64,000 nt of DNA from Loxodes magnus (lineage: Eukaryota; Ciliophora; Karyorelictea; Loxodida; Loxodidae), in the NCBI GenBank assembly GCA_946699065.1, contig CAMPDV010000237.1:124001-188000 (forward strand), given 5' to 3'. Below are positions 26,861 to 40,020 of the stretch, piece by piece; position 1 is the stretch's first letter, and every line of letters starts with the position of its first letter. Below the pieces are notes generated by a model. That model had not been told where the DNA came from. It made no database searches and saw only the letters and a program-made list of their open reading frames with translations. Made by a program: the position numbers and the translations under genes.

Positions 26861-28480
26861 AATCTCATATAAAATTAAGTTTGCTTTATAAATCAATTTG
26901 CAAGAAAAAATTTTATTTTTTAACTATAATATCATCTTATTACTGCTTATCTTATAAAAGAATTGTTTTTAAGAATTAAGTTTTTATCTTTAAATATCTA
27001 GCAATTTTTCAGCTTTTTTCAGACATTATAAATAAATATAATTACAATCTTTAAAATATCAATCGAATAGATAAATGAGCAATAAATAACGACTATTTAA
27101 TTAGAAAATGAATATGAAAACATTTTAATTTAATTTCTTGATGAGATATTTTAAATTTAAATAAGTGCCTAATCTTTTAAAAATCATATTTATTAAACCA
27201 CTTTAAATGTTTTTATGTTTATGAATATTTAGTATCTTAAATTAAAAAATACTATATTATATATTAAATCCAAACATTTATTAAAGGAATATTTAAATTA
27301 TAAATTATTATTTAGTTGTCTAATAATGTAGAATATAACAAAAAATGCTCATTATTAAGGTTATTTATGAAATTGTGGGCTTTATCATTATCGGCTTAGT
27401 AGAAACTTTGCTTTTTATTATGCTATATATGTTTCTTTTTATATTGTACTAAATATTTCTCATTTTTTATAGATATAATTGTAATAGTTATTAACTTACA
27501 CTTTGTATACTATTTTAATTAATACAAAAGATTAAAGCTTTTCTTTTAACCTTTTTTGATATAATGAAAACTATATTGATTTCTTAATTATTTACACTTT
27601 ACTTTTTTCTAATTCGTATTATTTAATATTAGAATATAATTTTATTCTTATTTTAGATGGAAGTATAGGATAATTTACAAGAAAGTGAAGATTTTTATAA
27701 TTTTGCATAAATTCAAATTATTTATATAGTTTACGAGCAAATGTTTTTATATGATAAATAATCAATCAATTTTTTAAAAAACTTTCAACTTTAATAAAAT
27801 AACTTCATTAGAAATAAGAATTTTTAGATTAATAAATAAAATCAATTTTCTATATACATAGTAGATATTCTTAAGTTGTTTATAATCAGAAAGCTTATCT
27901 TTAAAGCTATTCCTTTTAATATTACGAAATGAGATAAAATTTTGAAGAGAAAAAATACTTAATATAGCAATTTTTCTCTTCTAAATTAACATCTTTTCGC
28001 AAACTAAAAACAGATAGTTAGTCGTGTAAGCTCTTTTCAAAACTATTTTACTCATCTTTTCGATTTTTAATGTTTTTCTAATTATTATAATGAAGCAGAA
28101 TATTTTTAAACTTAATTAATAAATTTTTGTTTCTATATTTTATATAGTTAGGTTAGATATATTATTTAGATCCTTGTTTAATTACTTTTTTTAGATTCAT
28201 TGTAAATTGGCCTAAAATTTATTATTACAGATGTACTGTACCACATTTTTTCTATTTGATTGATCATATTTTTATAAAGAGATTTTTTAGCTCTTTTTAG
28301 ATTAGTTATTTTTAAAAATTCGCAATATCTATTAAAAAGGTAGTTTTAAGCCCTCTTATAGAAAATTTTTTTTTACTGATTTTGCTTCTTCCTAATATTG
28401 TCATTTATTTTTTATCTTTACTTCTTAAAATTCATTTAGAAAACTTTAAAAATCTTTAAAAATTTTATCTCTTTAAGAAA
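26861..28480. other. A+T-rich spacer without recognised genes
   Basis: No convincing frame or RNA gene. Several T-rich tracts occur near 28200-28480, leading into the repeat cluster. Confidence 0.4.
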
Positions 28481-28989
28481 AGGATTTATCCATCCCAAAA
28501 ATTTTTGTAGCGTATAACTCAGAGTTAAAAAAGGATAATTTTTTCACGATTTCATGGTTTATTTTATTATATCTCCTTTTTTCTTTAGATCCTTTTCATT
28601 TAAGTAATTTCTTATAGCATTTTAAATTTTATAATCGAATTTTTTCATTTACTCGAAAAGAAGTTCAAAATTAAAAATTGTATTTTTTTCAAAAGCATAA
28701 ACAATAATATTTTTTATAATTTCAAAAATAATTTACCTTATGAAAATATATTTTTAAATCCAAAAAAATAAATTTTGTTAAAAATTTTTTAAATAAAAAA
28801 ATTTTCCTAAAAACAAAAACATTTTTTTATTTTTACAAAATACCATTTCAACGACAAAAATTTCCAAATTATACTTTAATATAAATTTTTTTAAATTCCT
28901 ATTTTTTTCTCAAAAATCTTTTATATTTGGAATTTTTTCTTGAAATTTTATTCCTATTTAGGATTTTTTACCCCGAAATCAAAAAATTT

Positions 28990-29130
28990 ATTCCGTCCCA
29001 GAAATCTTTGGTAGTGTAAAACGCTTAGCAAAACAAATTTTTTTTTCATGAAATTTAAGTTCTAAAGTTGAAAAATAATGATAAATAAAAAACTTAATAT
29101 CAGAAAATTTTATTTTCCAATCGGAAACGA
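28990..29130 (+). repeat. Direct repeat, left copy (TCCCAGAAATCTTTGGTAG type)
   Basis: About 130 bases sharing TTCCGTCCCAGAAATCTTTG, GTAAAACGCTTAGCAAAACA, a poly-T tract and CCAATCGGAAACG with 30403-30535. A weaker relative lies at 28494-28557 (CCCAAAAATTTTTGTAGCGT) and a fragment at 29313-29340. Together with its partner it brackets a gag-like ORF, like a pair of short terminal repeats. Confidence 0.7.
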
Positions 29131-29430
29131 AATATATTAAACATAAAAATTAAAATTTATTATTGAATTTAAACACAAGAATAAACATATCTAAATAAAT
29201 AAATTAATATATAACTTAAAAAATTAAATTAGCATCCCAAAATTCAAAATTTTTTTGTTTTAAGTCTATTTAAAAAATTCCCTTTTTTACATATTAAAAA
29301 AAATGTATCCCATCCCAGAAATATTTATCATAAAAAAATATATAAAATGGCTTCTAAGAAATAACAGAACTTTGAACAAAACATTTAAACAGGAAAATTC
29401 TCTAAAAAATAAAAAAGCGAAATAATTACA

Positions 29431-30186
29431 ATGAGTGAAAGTGAGAAATATGATTGATATGACGAACATTAACCACTTGGAAATCCAGAAATAAAAAAAC
29501 TTCCGACACAAACTCAAATAGAAATATTATCTAAGTCATTAAAAGAGTTTATGTTTAAAAATAGATACCTCACTGATAAAGTAGAAAAATTAGAAAAACT
29601 AATAACGTCTTTACTTGAGAAACAATATTAATAATCATAAGAAATAGAAGACAAACTGGAACAAAGAATTCTTTAAATTTAATAATAATTTCAGGTTACG
29701 CCATTTTCAATTTAACAGAATTAATCAGATCCTATGGAAATAGAAAATGAAGCCTCAAATTAAAATAAACAGTAAACGTTTATTTAAAATAAGTAGTAAA
29801 TTTAAATTAAATAAGTGTTACAGGAATAATAGTTTAAAAGAAGAATAAAATGCTACGTGTGCAATAAATAGCACCAATGAAAATACTGCTACTAACTAAG
29901 CGAAATTTAAAGAAAGAATAAATAAGATATTTAACTATTTAGGATATATCCAACATAAAGCTGAAAAATTTATAGAAAATTTTTTTTAATTTAAATCTTA
30001 ATCCTTGGATAAATAATTAGGAACGCTAAGTGCAAGACCAAAACTATTCAGAATATTAAAGGATAGTGCACTAATGAAGTGCTACACCGCCTAACTAAGC
30101 CTAGTAGGAATTCAAGACAAACTAATAGAGACAAGCTGATAAAATAGGTCAGATGGCTGACTACTAAGGCTTTAACAAAGCTTTTT
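29431..30186 (+). pseudogene. Gag-like ORF with CCHC knuckle between direct repeats
   Basis: From ATG 29431 (MSESEKYD) the frame continues through a coiled coil (SLKEFMFKNRYLTDKVEKLE) and a PMEIENEASNQ segment to a knuckle C-x2-C-x3-H-x4-C at about 29851-29890 (KCYVCNKQHQ, TGA, KYC). A further piece in another frame at 30000-30186 (QDQNYSEYQRIVHQ, FKTNQQRQADKIGQM) looks like the C-terminal tail. TGA occurs twice near the start and once inside the knuckle, where Trp would fit. The order of parts matches the other gag-like ORFs in the window, but the sequence is diverged. No reverse transcriptase accompanies it between the repeats. Confidence 0.5.
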
Positions 30187-30402
30187 AACTTTTTTTTTAT
30201 CAAAAAAGTTTTCAAAAAATTCCTTAAAAAAAATTAAAAGATTTTTGAAATTAATTTCTAAATTAATTTCCAAAACGATTTTAGATAAATATTTTCAAAA
30301 TTATTTTAGAAATGTTTTTCTAAGAAATTTTAAAAACTTTTTTAAAAATTACATTCAAAACTTTATTCCTATTTTAAAATTTTTCATTCCGAAATCAAAA
30401 TT

Positions 30403-30535
30403 TATTCCGTCCCAAACATCTTTGGTAATGTAAAACGCTGACCAAAACAAATTTTTTATTTTTCAAGAAATTCATGCTTTAAAATAAATAAAAAAGCTTA
30501 CCATCAGAAAAATTAATTTTCCAATCGGAAACGAA
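30403..30535 (+). repeat. Direct repeat, right copy
   Basis: Partner of 28990-29130: ATTCCGTCCCAAACATCTTT, GTAAAACGCTGACCAAAACA and CCAATCGGAAACG are shared in the same order. Its right third (from about 30497) is also the outer end of the left WD40 arm, whose inverted partner ends at 51061 with CGTTTCCGATTGG-like sequence. Confidence 0.7.
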
Positions 30536-33035
30536 AAATATTAAAATTTTATAGTTAATAATTAATAATAATTAATAATTAATATTAAATATCAATCATA
30601 AAAAATAATTAATAAAAAACAAAATTTAATTTAAAATAAAATAAATAAAATACTTTATTACATTTTTTAATTAATAATCAAGATTATAAACTAACTTTAA
30701 CCTTATAAATAATATTTTAACTACTCAGCAAAAAAAATGAAAATTTATACTTAACTTGAAATTTTTACAAAATCTAAAAATAAATCTATAAAATTTTATA
30801 TCATAAATTTAAACTTAAGTTTACTTCTTCATTTACCAAAATTATATTTTTAATATTTTTAAATATTACCACTTTATATCACATACCTCATTAATTTCAA
30901 TAACCTATATTATTGTTTTTTTAAACCAATAATATTTAAGAATATAACAAATTTTAAATAAATATAAAGCAAACACTTCATAAAACGAAAAACATTATTA
31001 CCATTCAACATTCATTTAAATGAACAACCAATATCTTATATTTAATCGTAAAATTAAATTAAGTCAAATTATAAGTTACTCAACTCGAAATTCTCCACTT
31101 TCTAATCGTCTCGTCACTAGCTCCCGATATCAACCATCTGTTATCAACACTCAATGCTATAGAATTTATATACGATGTATGCCCTTATAAAGTCTATATA
31201 CAATCACCCTTATCAAAGTTCCATATCTTGATTGTTCTGTCACCAGAACAAGAAAAGATAACACTTGAATCAACACTTAACTGAATACTTGATACACCAT
31301 ATGCATGGTCTTAAAGAGTACGAATACACTAACCAGAAGATAAGTCCCATATCTTAATAGTACTGTCATAAGAACCCGATTGTATGTATCTATTATCCTT
31401 AGACACTATTACCGATAAAACATAACCTGAATGCCCAGTAAGAGTTCGCACAAGCTGTACAGTCTAGAAATCCCAAATCTTTAAAGTTTTATCACCAGAT
31501 CCCGATATAATATATCTAGAGTCATAGGAGATAACTACCGATCTAACTACATTAGTATGTCCAGACAAAGTTCTTTGAAGAGCACCATTGTGGAAATTTC
31601 AGATCTTTATAGTAGTGTCATCAGATCCTGATACTATATAGCTAGAGCCCGGGGAGATTACTACCTAGTTAACTGTAGAAGTATGTCCTGTTATAGTTCT
31701 TATGAGAGCACCAGTTTATAAATTCCAGATCTTTATAGTGCTATCGAATGATCCCGATATAATATAGCTAGAGTCTGAGGAGATTACTACCGAGTTAACA
31801 TAATCAGTATGTCCTGTTATAGTTCTTTGGAGAGTACCAGTCTATAAGTTTCAGACCTTTATCAAATTTTCAGGATATGCTGAACCTGATACAATTCAAT
31901 TCAGGTCACTTGATATAGCCACTGAAAACACAGCTGAAGAGTGACCAGTGAGGACTTAGTCTAAAAAATATTAAAGAAATACCTTTACTTTGGTCATAAC
32001 TGATCTTATTTATTAACTTTTAGTAACATAAGTTAGTCAGAATTTCATACTTAAAATGAAGTAGAGATATTTTTCCTAAAATGTGGCTTCTCGCTCTTAA
32101 GAGTTTTCTTAAAAAAATACTTTTAGTAAATTGCTTTTCTTTTTTCTCCATTTTAATTTTTATAACCTACCTCAATAACTATTTAATTAAAATAACTTCA
32201 CTTAATTTTACTAACTTAATTTCAATAAATTTAAACAATTAAATTATTTATTAAGCATACTTATAAGCATCTTATTTCTAAACCATTGATTTAAAAATTC
32301 TATTTTTGTCTTAAAACGAGACAAGATATTAAACTAATAATATACAAACTTTTAAAATTTTAATTATTTTATATTTTTTTACTTTTAAATAAAAAATTAT
32401 TATATAAAAAGTTTATAACGAAGAATTATATCCTTATTATAATAAATTTAATATACATCCATTAATTACTACTTATTTGTGCTTTAAATAAAAGACTCTT
32501 AATAAGAAAACCTTATTTCGTTGTAAACTAATTTAAATAATAAATAAAATGTTACAATTTTTTTAAATCTATTGTTATTAATTATTGTTTTTCTCTTACA
32601 TTTAATCAAAAAAAAAATCACTTTAAGCTATTTACTAATTAAAAAAAAACGAAATAAAATAAGTTTCTTATTAATTAGCTTAAATAAATATTAAAAAACA
32701 TCAAATTATTTAAAACAAAGCATTTTTAGAATTTATAAGATAAAATTTTTTATTTGCTCATTTTCTTACTACTATTTCATTAAAACTTTTTATTTATAAA
32801 GGTCTCTCTTAAAATAATAAACTAATATAATTTATTACTTTTAATGCTGATTCTAAGCAAAACATATAAACGTAATAAATAGAAGTAGTAGAAAGTAAAT
32901 ATTTAAACTAACTAGAAATGGTGTATCACTAATTTTATCTTACAATTATTAAATAGTAATATTTAATTTTATTATTAAAATAAGCTTTAATATGTTTAAT
33001 TATGTCTATTAAATACTTAATATTTTATCCTTTTA
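30497..33035. repeat. Left arm of a 2.5 kb inverted repeat carrying a WD40 gene
   Basis: Reverse complement of 48625-51061 at roughly 80-90% identity. The outer end is CCAATCGGAAACG (30517-30529; inverted at 51040-51052) and the inner end is CCTTTTAGCTTTTTTAG (33021) facing CTAATAAAGCTAAAAGG (48641-48657). The segment holds one WD40 gene plus about 1 kb of A+T-rich sequence (32000-33035) in which I see no further gene. The inner end lies directly next to the 3' end of LINE copy 1. Confidence 0.85.
31080..31997 (-). CDS. WD40 repeat protein (seven-bladed beta-propeller), left copy
   Basis: ATG 31997 ([20 protein letters not shown]) to TGA 31080-31082, 305 residues, almost exactly seven WD40 units with each GH...D...IWNF/WD pattern intact ([40 protein letters not shown]). 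WD40 propellers are protein-protein interaction platforms; nothing here points to a particular complex, and no other domain is attached. The conserved Trp is TGG in most repeats, but TGA at 31851-31853 and in the repeat near 31598; one more TGA replaces an aromatic in SSDLNxI. Where this copy has TGA at 31851 the right copy has TGG, and where it has TGG at 31725-31727 the right copy has TGA. This copy keeps the N-terminal frame that the right copy lost. Confidence 0.93.
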
Positions 33036-33091
33036 GCTTTTTTAGTTATTAATTTAAATTATATTTAAATTAATAACTTAAAGAGTTTTTT

Positions 33092-36000
33092 GACGTCTTT
33101 AATTGCTTCTTTCTATTCATCTTTAGCTTCTTCCTTTTTTGCTTTCTCCATTTCTAGAATCTCAAGTCTCCTTGTCATTAGCTTCTTATGAAATATTTTG
33201 ATCTATAAGTCTAAATACTCCAATTTAGACCTTGAAAATGAGTTTAGATATTCTTGATCGTATAGTATAAGGCGCCTTAAGTCATAATTTCCGATCTTTT
33301 CCGATAATCAATTCATTATATTAGAATAGCACACACATTTAAAGATATGCTCGAAAGTTTCATACTCTCCACACATACAATAGGGATTATCAATGGGGTA
33401 ATGACGATCTTAAAGATCCTTACGGAAATTATAAGTTTAGGTTCTAAGTCTATATATACTGATAATTTCTCGTCTATGCTATTTGTTTAATTTAGTATAA
33501 GTAATTTGTGGGAATTGTTAAAGATTACCAAATTATTCAGTATATACTTTAGCTGTTTTCATTCTCATACATTTTTTAGTAGCTACTTTGTAGAAATATT
33601 GTTGTATTTTTTCTCCTATATGTTTAGTAAAAGTTTTAAGATTGGTATTATTCTATTAATTCTGCAGATCGATACTATAAAGGTCTGATAATTGCTACAC
33701 TTAATCGTAGTATTGAAATCCTTTTTTTCCATATATTAATGAAAAGAGAGCCTATTGTTGATCTTGGAAAATCAATACTTTCTTATTTAATTTTATGGTA
33801 GAATCTGAAGAATTTTATAGCCATAATGTGCTTAAAGGGTAATCAATTCAGGTCTATATAACATGATTCATTAAATGTTGAAGTTGCTACTTAAAAAGCT
33901 TTTCTTGAAATTAATCTCATGCTTGATTCTATTCTGTTCAGAACTCCAATTACTCCTTTTTGAATACTTCATGGTACTAAGTCTCTTCCATATTCTGCTT
34001 TAGACAATGTAAAAGGTCTACATAAAGTTTTAAAATGTCAAGGAGTTACATTCTTATATCTCATCAGTTAAAAAACAGCTTTCTTCATTGCAGCTATATA
34101 TTTTAATGCAACTTCTTTGCAATGGGGATTCAAATTCTTCTTCTGATGTAGAATAACTCCTAAATATGTTACTTGTTCTTTTTAAGCAATTGGTTAATTT
34201 CCTAATCATAAATTTAAAATTTATTATTTCTGATTCTTCTTTAGAAATTAGATGCATTCAGATTTGGTAACATTGATCTTTAAATGCGTTTATATAAAAA
34301 TGCTTACTTCTTTCATTTATTAACTCCTACATCTACTTTGAAGTTTTGGAAAGAAGAATAATATCATCTGCCCATCCTCTACAAGCGAAGCTAATACTCC
34401 AGCCCTAGCATTTGAATCCCAATTAGTTACTTTTACTTTCCAGATATCTAATTACTACGTCATAATACAACAAGACTAAAACTGGTCCATGCGAACTTCC
34501 TTACATAACTCCATTGTTGTATTATAATGTTCTGGTGTTCTTTCCATCTATTTTAAATGAAGAATTTAGATTTTTGTAAAACAACTCTAAGGTTTTTATT
34601 AATTCAATTGGTAGTTTAGCTCTCTTAAATTGATCTAATAAAAGTCTTCTTTCTATTGAGTCAAACAATTTTCCAACATCTATCAGTATTGCTATCAATT
34701 TAGTCTTACTTTTAGCTCTTTTCCGATAGTTATCAATTATTTGTTATATTATTCAAATTTATTAAGTTGTTTATCTATTTTTCATAAATCCCATCTATGA
34801 AGGGTGAATCAAATTTCTCTAATAAATCAGATTATTTAGTCTTTTTGTTAAAGCTTTATCAATAGTTTTATAATAATATTAATAGGAGAAATAGTTAGTC
34901 AATTTTTCCAATCATCTTTATTTCCTTTTTTAAATATTGGAATTACCGCCAATGTATTTAATTCCTAAGGGATTCTTCCAAATCTTAACATATTATTCAG
35001 AAAAGAATGAAGAATTATTAACAAATATTATCCACCATATTTCAGAAATTCACCTTTTATTCAAGCTGAAACAGCTAATTTTCCATTTGTAATTTCTTTC
35101 ATAATTTCTTGTATTTCTTGTATGGTAAAAAGATAAAATCCTTACAAATACGAGAGTGGATAATCTTTAATTTCTTAAATATTATCGTATATTTTATCTA
35201 TTTATCAATTACTAAGATTTATCTATTCTTGAGTTAGATTAGAATGCTTGTTAAAAACACAATTTTCCCATGATTCAATGAATTTATTTTTGATTCCTTA
35301 ATTAAAGTTCATAGTATTTCTCTTCAAAGGATTTAGAATTTTCTTAACTTGTGAAAAAATTCCTTTAGCATCTCCATTAAGAAGTAGAAAATTCTTTTTG
35401 CTTTCTTTTTTTTTAAATTTTCATAGATTATACTTGAAGTCTTTCCAAAGTCGTTTTGCTGCCTCATGAAGATTAGTTACTTGCTAGTTTATTCTTCCAA
35501 ATTTTACGTGAGCTTCCTTATATTCTGAGTTAGCTCTTTTTGCCTCTATATATTTCTTTGTGAGAGCTCGAGGAAGTTTGTTATAATTTGAGTCTGGAAT
35601 AAACGAACCTAATGTTTGATCAGTATTGTCTTAAATATTACTTTTGATGCATTCATATTAATCTTCAAGATTATCTTAACCTATTTAAAAGAATTCTAGA
35701 TAAGTTTATAGGAAAGATTCTTAATATTTTTGCCTCTTTATTGCATCTTATAACCTATTTATTTTATATTTTCTCTGAGTTATCTTTTCCCAATATACTA
35801 TAGAATTATTGATAAAGTCGACAGTGATTGGAATATGATCAGAAAATAAACTATTATTATGAGCAGTGAAATTTGCAAACTAATTAACGTTCAAACGGTT
35901 GTTTATAATGATATAATCATTACAATACGTTTTTCCTGTTCCTTTGTGAATACATGTATTAGTGTTGCTATCATTCACTATCTCAAGATCGTTTTATAGT

Positions 36001-36475
36001 AAGAATTCTTATAGCCTAATAGTATTATCATAAGCATTTTCAGGATTAACACCGAAACCTTATAAAAGAGCATTGAAATCTCCCATTAGTATATGTGGAT
36101 TATCATTATATAAATTCAGCAATGTATTTAGTTGTTCATAAGCTAAATCTTTAACATCTTAACTTTTTCCATTATCAGGCATGTAACAAGACGTGATTAA
36201 ATATTATCCAGTTTAATTGTTATGATTCTATTTATTTCTTTTTCAACTTATATAAGTATTTCTGTACTATTAAATTCTTCTCCTACAATTAAGCATACAC
36301 CTCCTCCTTTTCCTAAGTTCTTAAAATATGTTTTAAATCCATTTATCAATATTGGAGGAAAGTCATCTTTTTATCAGGTTTCGTTTATTGATCAAATATC
36401 TATACTGCTATCTCTGATAAATTCTTCAATATTCAAGCACTTGCTCGCTATTCCATTAATATTTATATGTCCCAT
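33092..36475 (-). pseudogene. LINE ORF2 copy 1: APE-type endonuclease and reverse transcriptase, broken
   Basis: Same protein as 51187-54576. Endonuclease blocks are MGHININGIASK at the start, LMGDFNALL near 36070-36095, and LFSDHIPIT near 35825-35850. RT blocks are GVMQGSS and GWADDIILLS (about 34355-34390, the ADD catalytic pair), then the finger CMCGEYETFEHIFKC near 33330-33380. The first two modules nick target DNA and prime reverse transcription; the finger is typical of LINE ORF2 C-termini. A one-base deletion near 36200 shifts the frame, the segment before the palm domain is mutated, and the C-terminal deletion removes the stop. TGA codons shared with copy 2 occupy Trp-like sites. Confidence 0.9.
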
Positions 36476-37843
36476 CTTTATTTTTTAAATTTATTAGTCC
36501 TTTCTAATTTTTCCGATCCTGCAGGTAGACCACTTTCGTAAATGCAAATGCTTTTCTATCCTTGTTGGTTAATCTAAATATGTACTAATCTTTTTCCATA
36601 CTCAGGATGTTAATGAAAATATTGTATCAAAATATATATTACTTACGTCGTATACTTTTTAAGTAGCTTTCTATCTATGTCAATTTTACTTTTCACACTA
36701 TCACATGTACCTTATTCTAAATATTAAGTAACTGTGACATATCTACCCTATATATTTTACATTTGTACTATGGACGTCTTCAAGTTTCGGATTTAATAAA
36801 ATTTTAAAGTTATAGACTAGTCAGATTGAAATAACATATTATTTAATCGCACTCTTTTTTGTCATTATGTTTACTCATACATTTTGCTTGCGGAATTGTT
36901 TTATCTTCTTCTTCATGTTTCCTTTTAAGAATATTAAGATTAATATTGGAAGATAAGGTTTAATTCTGATAAATAGCATCGATCGAATCTGTTTAGTTTT
37001 ATTAATATTTTTTTCATCTTTTAGTAGAATAATTAAATATATCTGTTTTCAAATTTTAATTAAGTTTTTAAAGCTCTTCTATTTTTATCTCAAGTGTATA
37101 CATATTTTGGGTACTTTAAATGAATTTTAAGTTGAGTTAGTGATATTAATGCTATAGTAAAACAAAATCTTCATCTGGCAATTTAACTTGACAGTATTAG
37201 TTATTATGTTATGTTATAATAGTATTAGTTTATGCTTCCTATCAATTATTTTAAGTTTACATTAACTTGTCTTGCTTGATTATATTTGTTTGAGTAAATT
37301 TTTGACACAAAAAAGCTGTTTATTATTTATTTATATTATCTGTTTAGATAATACTATCTTTTGTTTAAATATTTCCATATAATGTCTAAGTTTATGCATC
37401 TACAAATTACTTCTTCTAAAATTACTACTAATTACTAAATTCTTTTGAATGTTAGATTTAATTCTAAAATAATTCTTGATACATTTGAATTTCCTTATTT
37501 TTTAATAGAATTTAATTTTGAAAAGCTATATTTATTTCATAGTTTTATTATCTTTACTTATCTAATTCGATTTTAAAAGTTAAAATTTCCATTTAAGCTT
37601 TCTATTCTTAATCTATAAATTACTTATTTTAGTTTTATAATTTTTAATATTAAGAATATAACTCTTGGAGTTAAATTTCGGTTATTATTTTTTATTAGGT
37701 AATTTGTTGAAGTAAATATTAGTTCTATTCTAATATAGTCTTCTGATATCCTTGCTAAGTTTTATTTAGAAAATTATCTATTTCAATTTAAGTAAAATTT
37801 CTAATTTTATTAAAGTTTTAGCATAGTGAATTATTTACTCCTA

Positions 37844-38653
37844 TCATTTAAGCTTAAGTAAAGCTTTAATTAGCATTGGCTTCAATTTGAATCTCTTAAT
37901 TAGATTATATTTCATCTTTTGAATTGACTTAATTCTCATAGTTTTTCTATTATATCTAAATTTCTTGAAATATACTAATTATTTCATCTGTTTAAACTAT
38001 TTAGTTACTGTAATAAGTGGAGAAATCTGTTTAAGTAATTTTATGAACTAGTTATTTTGATGGCATTTTTTTATGATATTGCTATATATCAGATTTGTTT
38101 GATTAAAAATTGTTCTATAATATATTTTGGATATTTCTTAGCTACTTATCAATGTTTCAATATCTCGTTCATATTTTACTTTTATATTAATTAGCATTTC
38201 ATTTAATTATTGGTTCTTATCTATTAGTCTTTATATATTATGTTTAAGTTCTTTTATTTCTAAGGTAAATAAGTTCTCATTAGACTAATTAATTATTTGA
38301 TTTTATATTACATTTCTTAAATCAGCAGTTTAATTTTAAGGTTGTTTGCTCTGAAGATCAGGTAAATAGTGATTATTTGAATTATCAGGATTAGTAGTAT
38401 TATTTTATTTCTGACTAATTTAGTTATTTGAAATTTAATAGAATTGTTAATTAGTATTATTCAAAAATTAATCTTAAGTTTATGTTATTTTTGACTACCA
38501 TAAAAGGATATCTTTATTTGAATTTTAATTAGGATTTGAAGGTATATCTTTAGAATTCTAACTATCTAAGATAATATCTTATTTTTGGAAAGATTTCTTA
38601 GGTAATCATTTCGTATCTTTCGCGGTATTATTTTAGGCTGTTAATCTGTTCAT
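37844..38653 (-). CDS. LINE ORF1 copy 1
   Basis: ATG 38653 (MNRLTAQNNTAKDTK) to TGA 37844-37846, 269 residues with one internal TGA at codon 16 in TKxLPKK. It is very rich in Gln and Asn, with a coiled coil in the middle (LEIKELKHNIQRLIDKNQQL) and a basic C-terminus (KMKYNLIKRFKLKPMLIKAL). This is the usual design of LINE ORF1 RNA-binding chaperones, though no RRM or knuckle is visible here. The duplicate at 55947-56756 has exactly the same length, so the frame has been kept in both. Between ORF1 and ORF2 (36480-37840) lies further coding-like sequence (for example ILKRKHEEEDKTIPQAKCMS near 36930) whose frame I could not join. Confidence 0.75.
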
Positions 38654-40020
38654 CTATTTATAGGTTGATTTCACTTTCAAAATACGCTACAATTAATATC
38701 CACGTTGAAGAGAGTCCCTAAGTAGTTTTAATGGGACGCGTATGAATTTGTTAATTAAATTATTATTTTATCAAAAAAGATTAATTTAAATTAGTCATCA
38801 AAAATATAAAAGGATTACAAGGGATTACACTAGTAATATTTAAAACTATAAACATTATTATTAAAAATCAATATAATCATTAAATCATTAGTCTATTATT
38901 CATTAACTACTTTAAGTCAAAATACTAACTAATCATTTTATCCTTTTTAATCAAATTCAATTATCATTTATTAAATAATGCTAATTTACTTTAAATATTC
39001 AAAAATTATCACTAAATCATATTCAATTTATTAAAAATCCTAATTTAAAACTTTCATAATAAAGGAATCCCTTTTAGAATATTTAACTATATATTAATCA
39101 AAGTATTTTAAATCTATTTTATTTATTAAACTTAAAGAACTAACTTTATATTATATTTTCAGTTTATTACATTTTAGCTAGTTTAGACTAAATAAAATAA
39201 TTATGTAGCATAAGAATTAATTATTTAATAATAATAAAACTTTAGAAATTCTTTTTTACTTAATAGATTCATTAATATCCTATAAATATTATCTCTTTTA
39301 GGTTCAACGTTTTACTATTAGAATTTATTAAATTTTAGATATCTTTATCACTCTATTTATTAAATTAAGATAACCTTTTAATTTTAGAATTGAAAGCCAA
39401 AATTTGCTAATAATAAGAATATTTATGTAATTTATAGTTTAAATATTTTAGTAATTGTATATTTATTTATCATTTTCTAAACGCTAAACTTTTCTTAAGA
39501 AAGGTTTATTTGTAATTGTCTTACGCATTTTATAAATTTTAAATTCTTTAATATATAATAAAAATATTTATTTAATTTTAGAAATAGTTCCTTAGTTTAT
39601 ATCAAAAATTAGCTTTTTAAAAAGAAAAAAAATTATAGAAATTTGTAGTTAAATATGTTTAAATTGTAATTCATTTTAGGGCTAAATTTTACTATTAATT
39701 TTTTCATCGTTAATTTAATAAAAAATTTTAAAATTTATGACTTTCTTTCTCTTTACTAACGATTATCTAGAAATATGATTACTAAAGAATCCTTTAAGAT
39801 TTCACTCTTTTTTTACTTCTAATATTTTTAGATTATAACATTGATTAAAATATCTTTTTATCTATTTTATTTTAAGAGGATCTAAATTAAAAAAATCAGT
39901 ATTGTCTGTTAATTGAATGAAGCTTTACTTTTTTAATTTTGTTTATTATAAATTCTAAAGTTTACCTTACATTTTATCTTTATAAATTTATTTAAAAAAT
40001 CAATTTCAGGATAAATAAAA

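Larger units (their letters stand above)
33068..38693 (-). mobile_element. Non-LTR retrotransposon (LINE), copy 1
   Basis: About 5.6 kb on the minus strand: 5' end at TTGTAGCGTATT (38693), ORF1 37844-38653, ORF2 from 36475 with endonuclease, reverse transcriptase and a terminal Cys/His finger. It is nearly identical over its length to 51089-56796. The 3' end adjoins the WD40 arm. There is no LTR and no clear poly-A tail. This copy is inactive: one base is lost near 36200, the RT motif GKAAGPDG is degraded (GGA to TGA at 35061-35063), an extra TGA lies at about 35194, and a deletion at about 33093-33107 removes roughly 107 bases with the ORF2 stop. Confidence 0.93.

Noticed and set aside
33506..33688. 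Plus-strand ORFs at 33506 and 51607
   Set aside because: Shadows of the LINE ORF2 C-terminal region.
36222..36488. Standard-code ORF on the plus strand (also 54293-54589)
   Set aside because: Antisense to the endonuclease domain of LINE ORF2, which has clear motifs on the minus strand.
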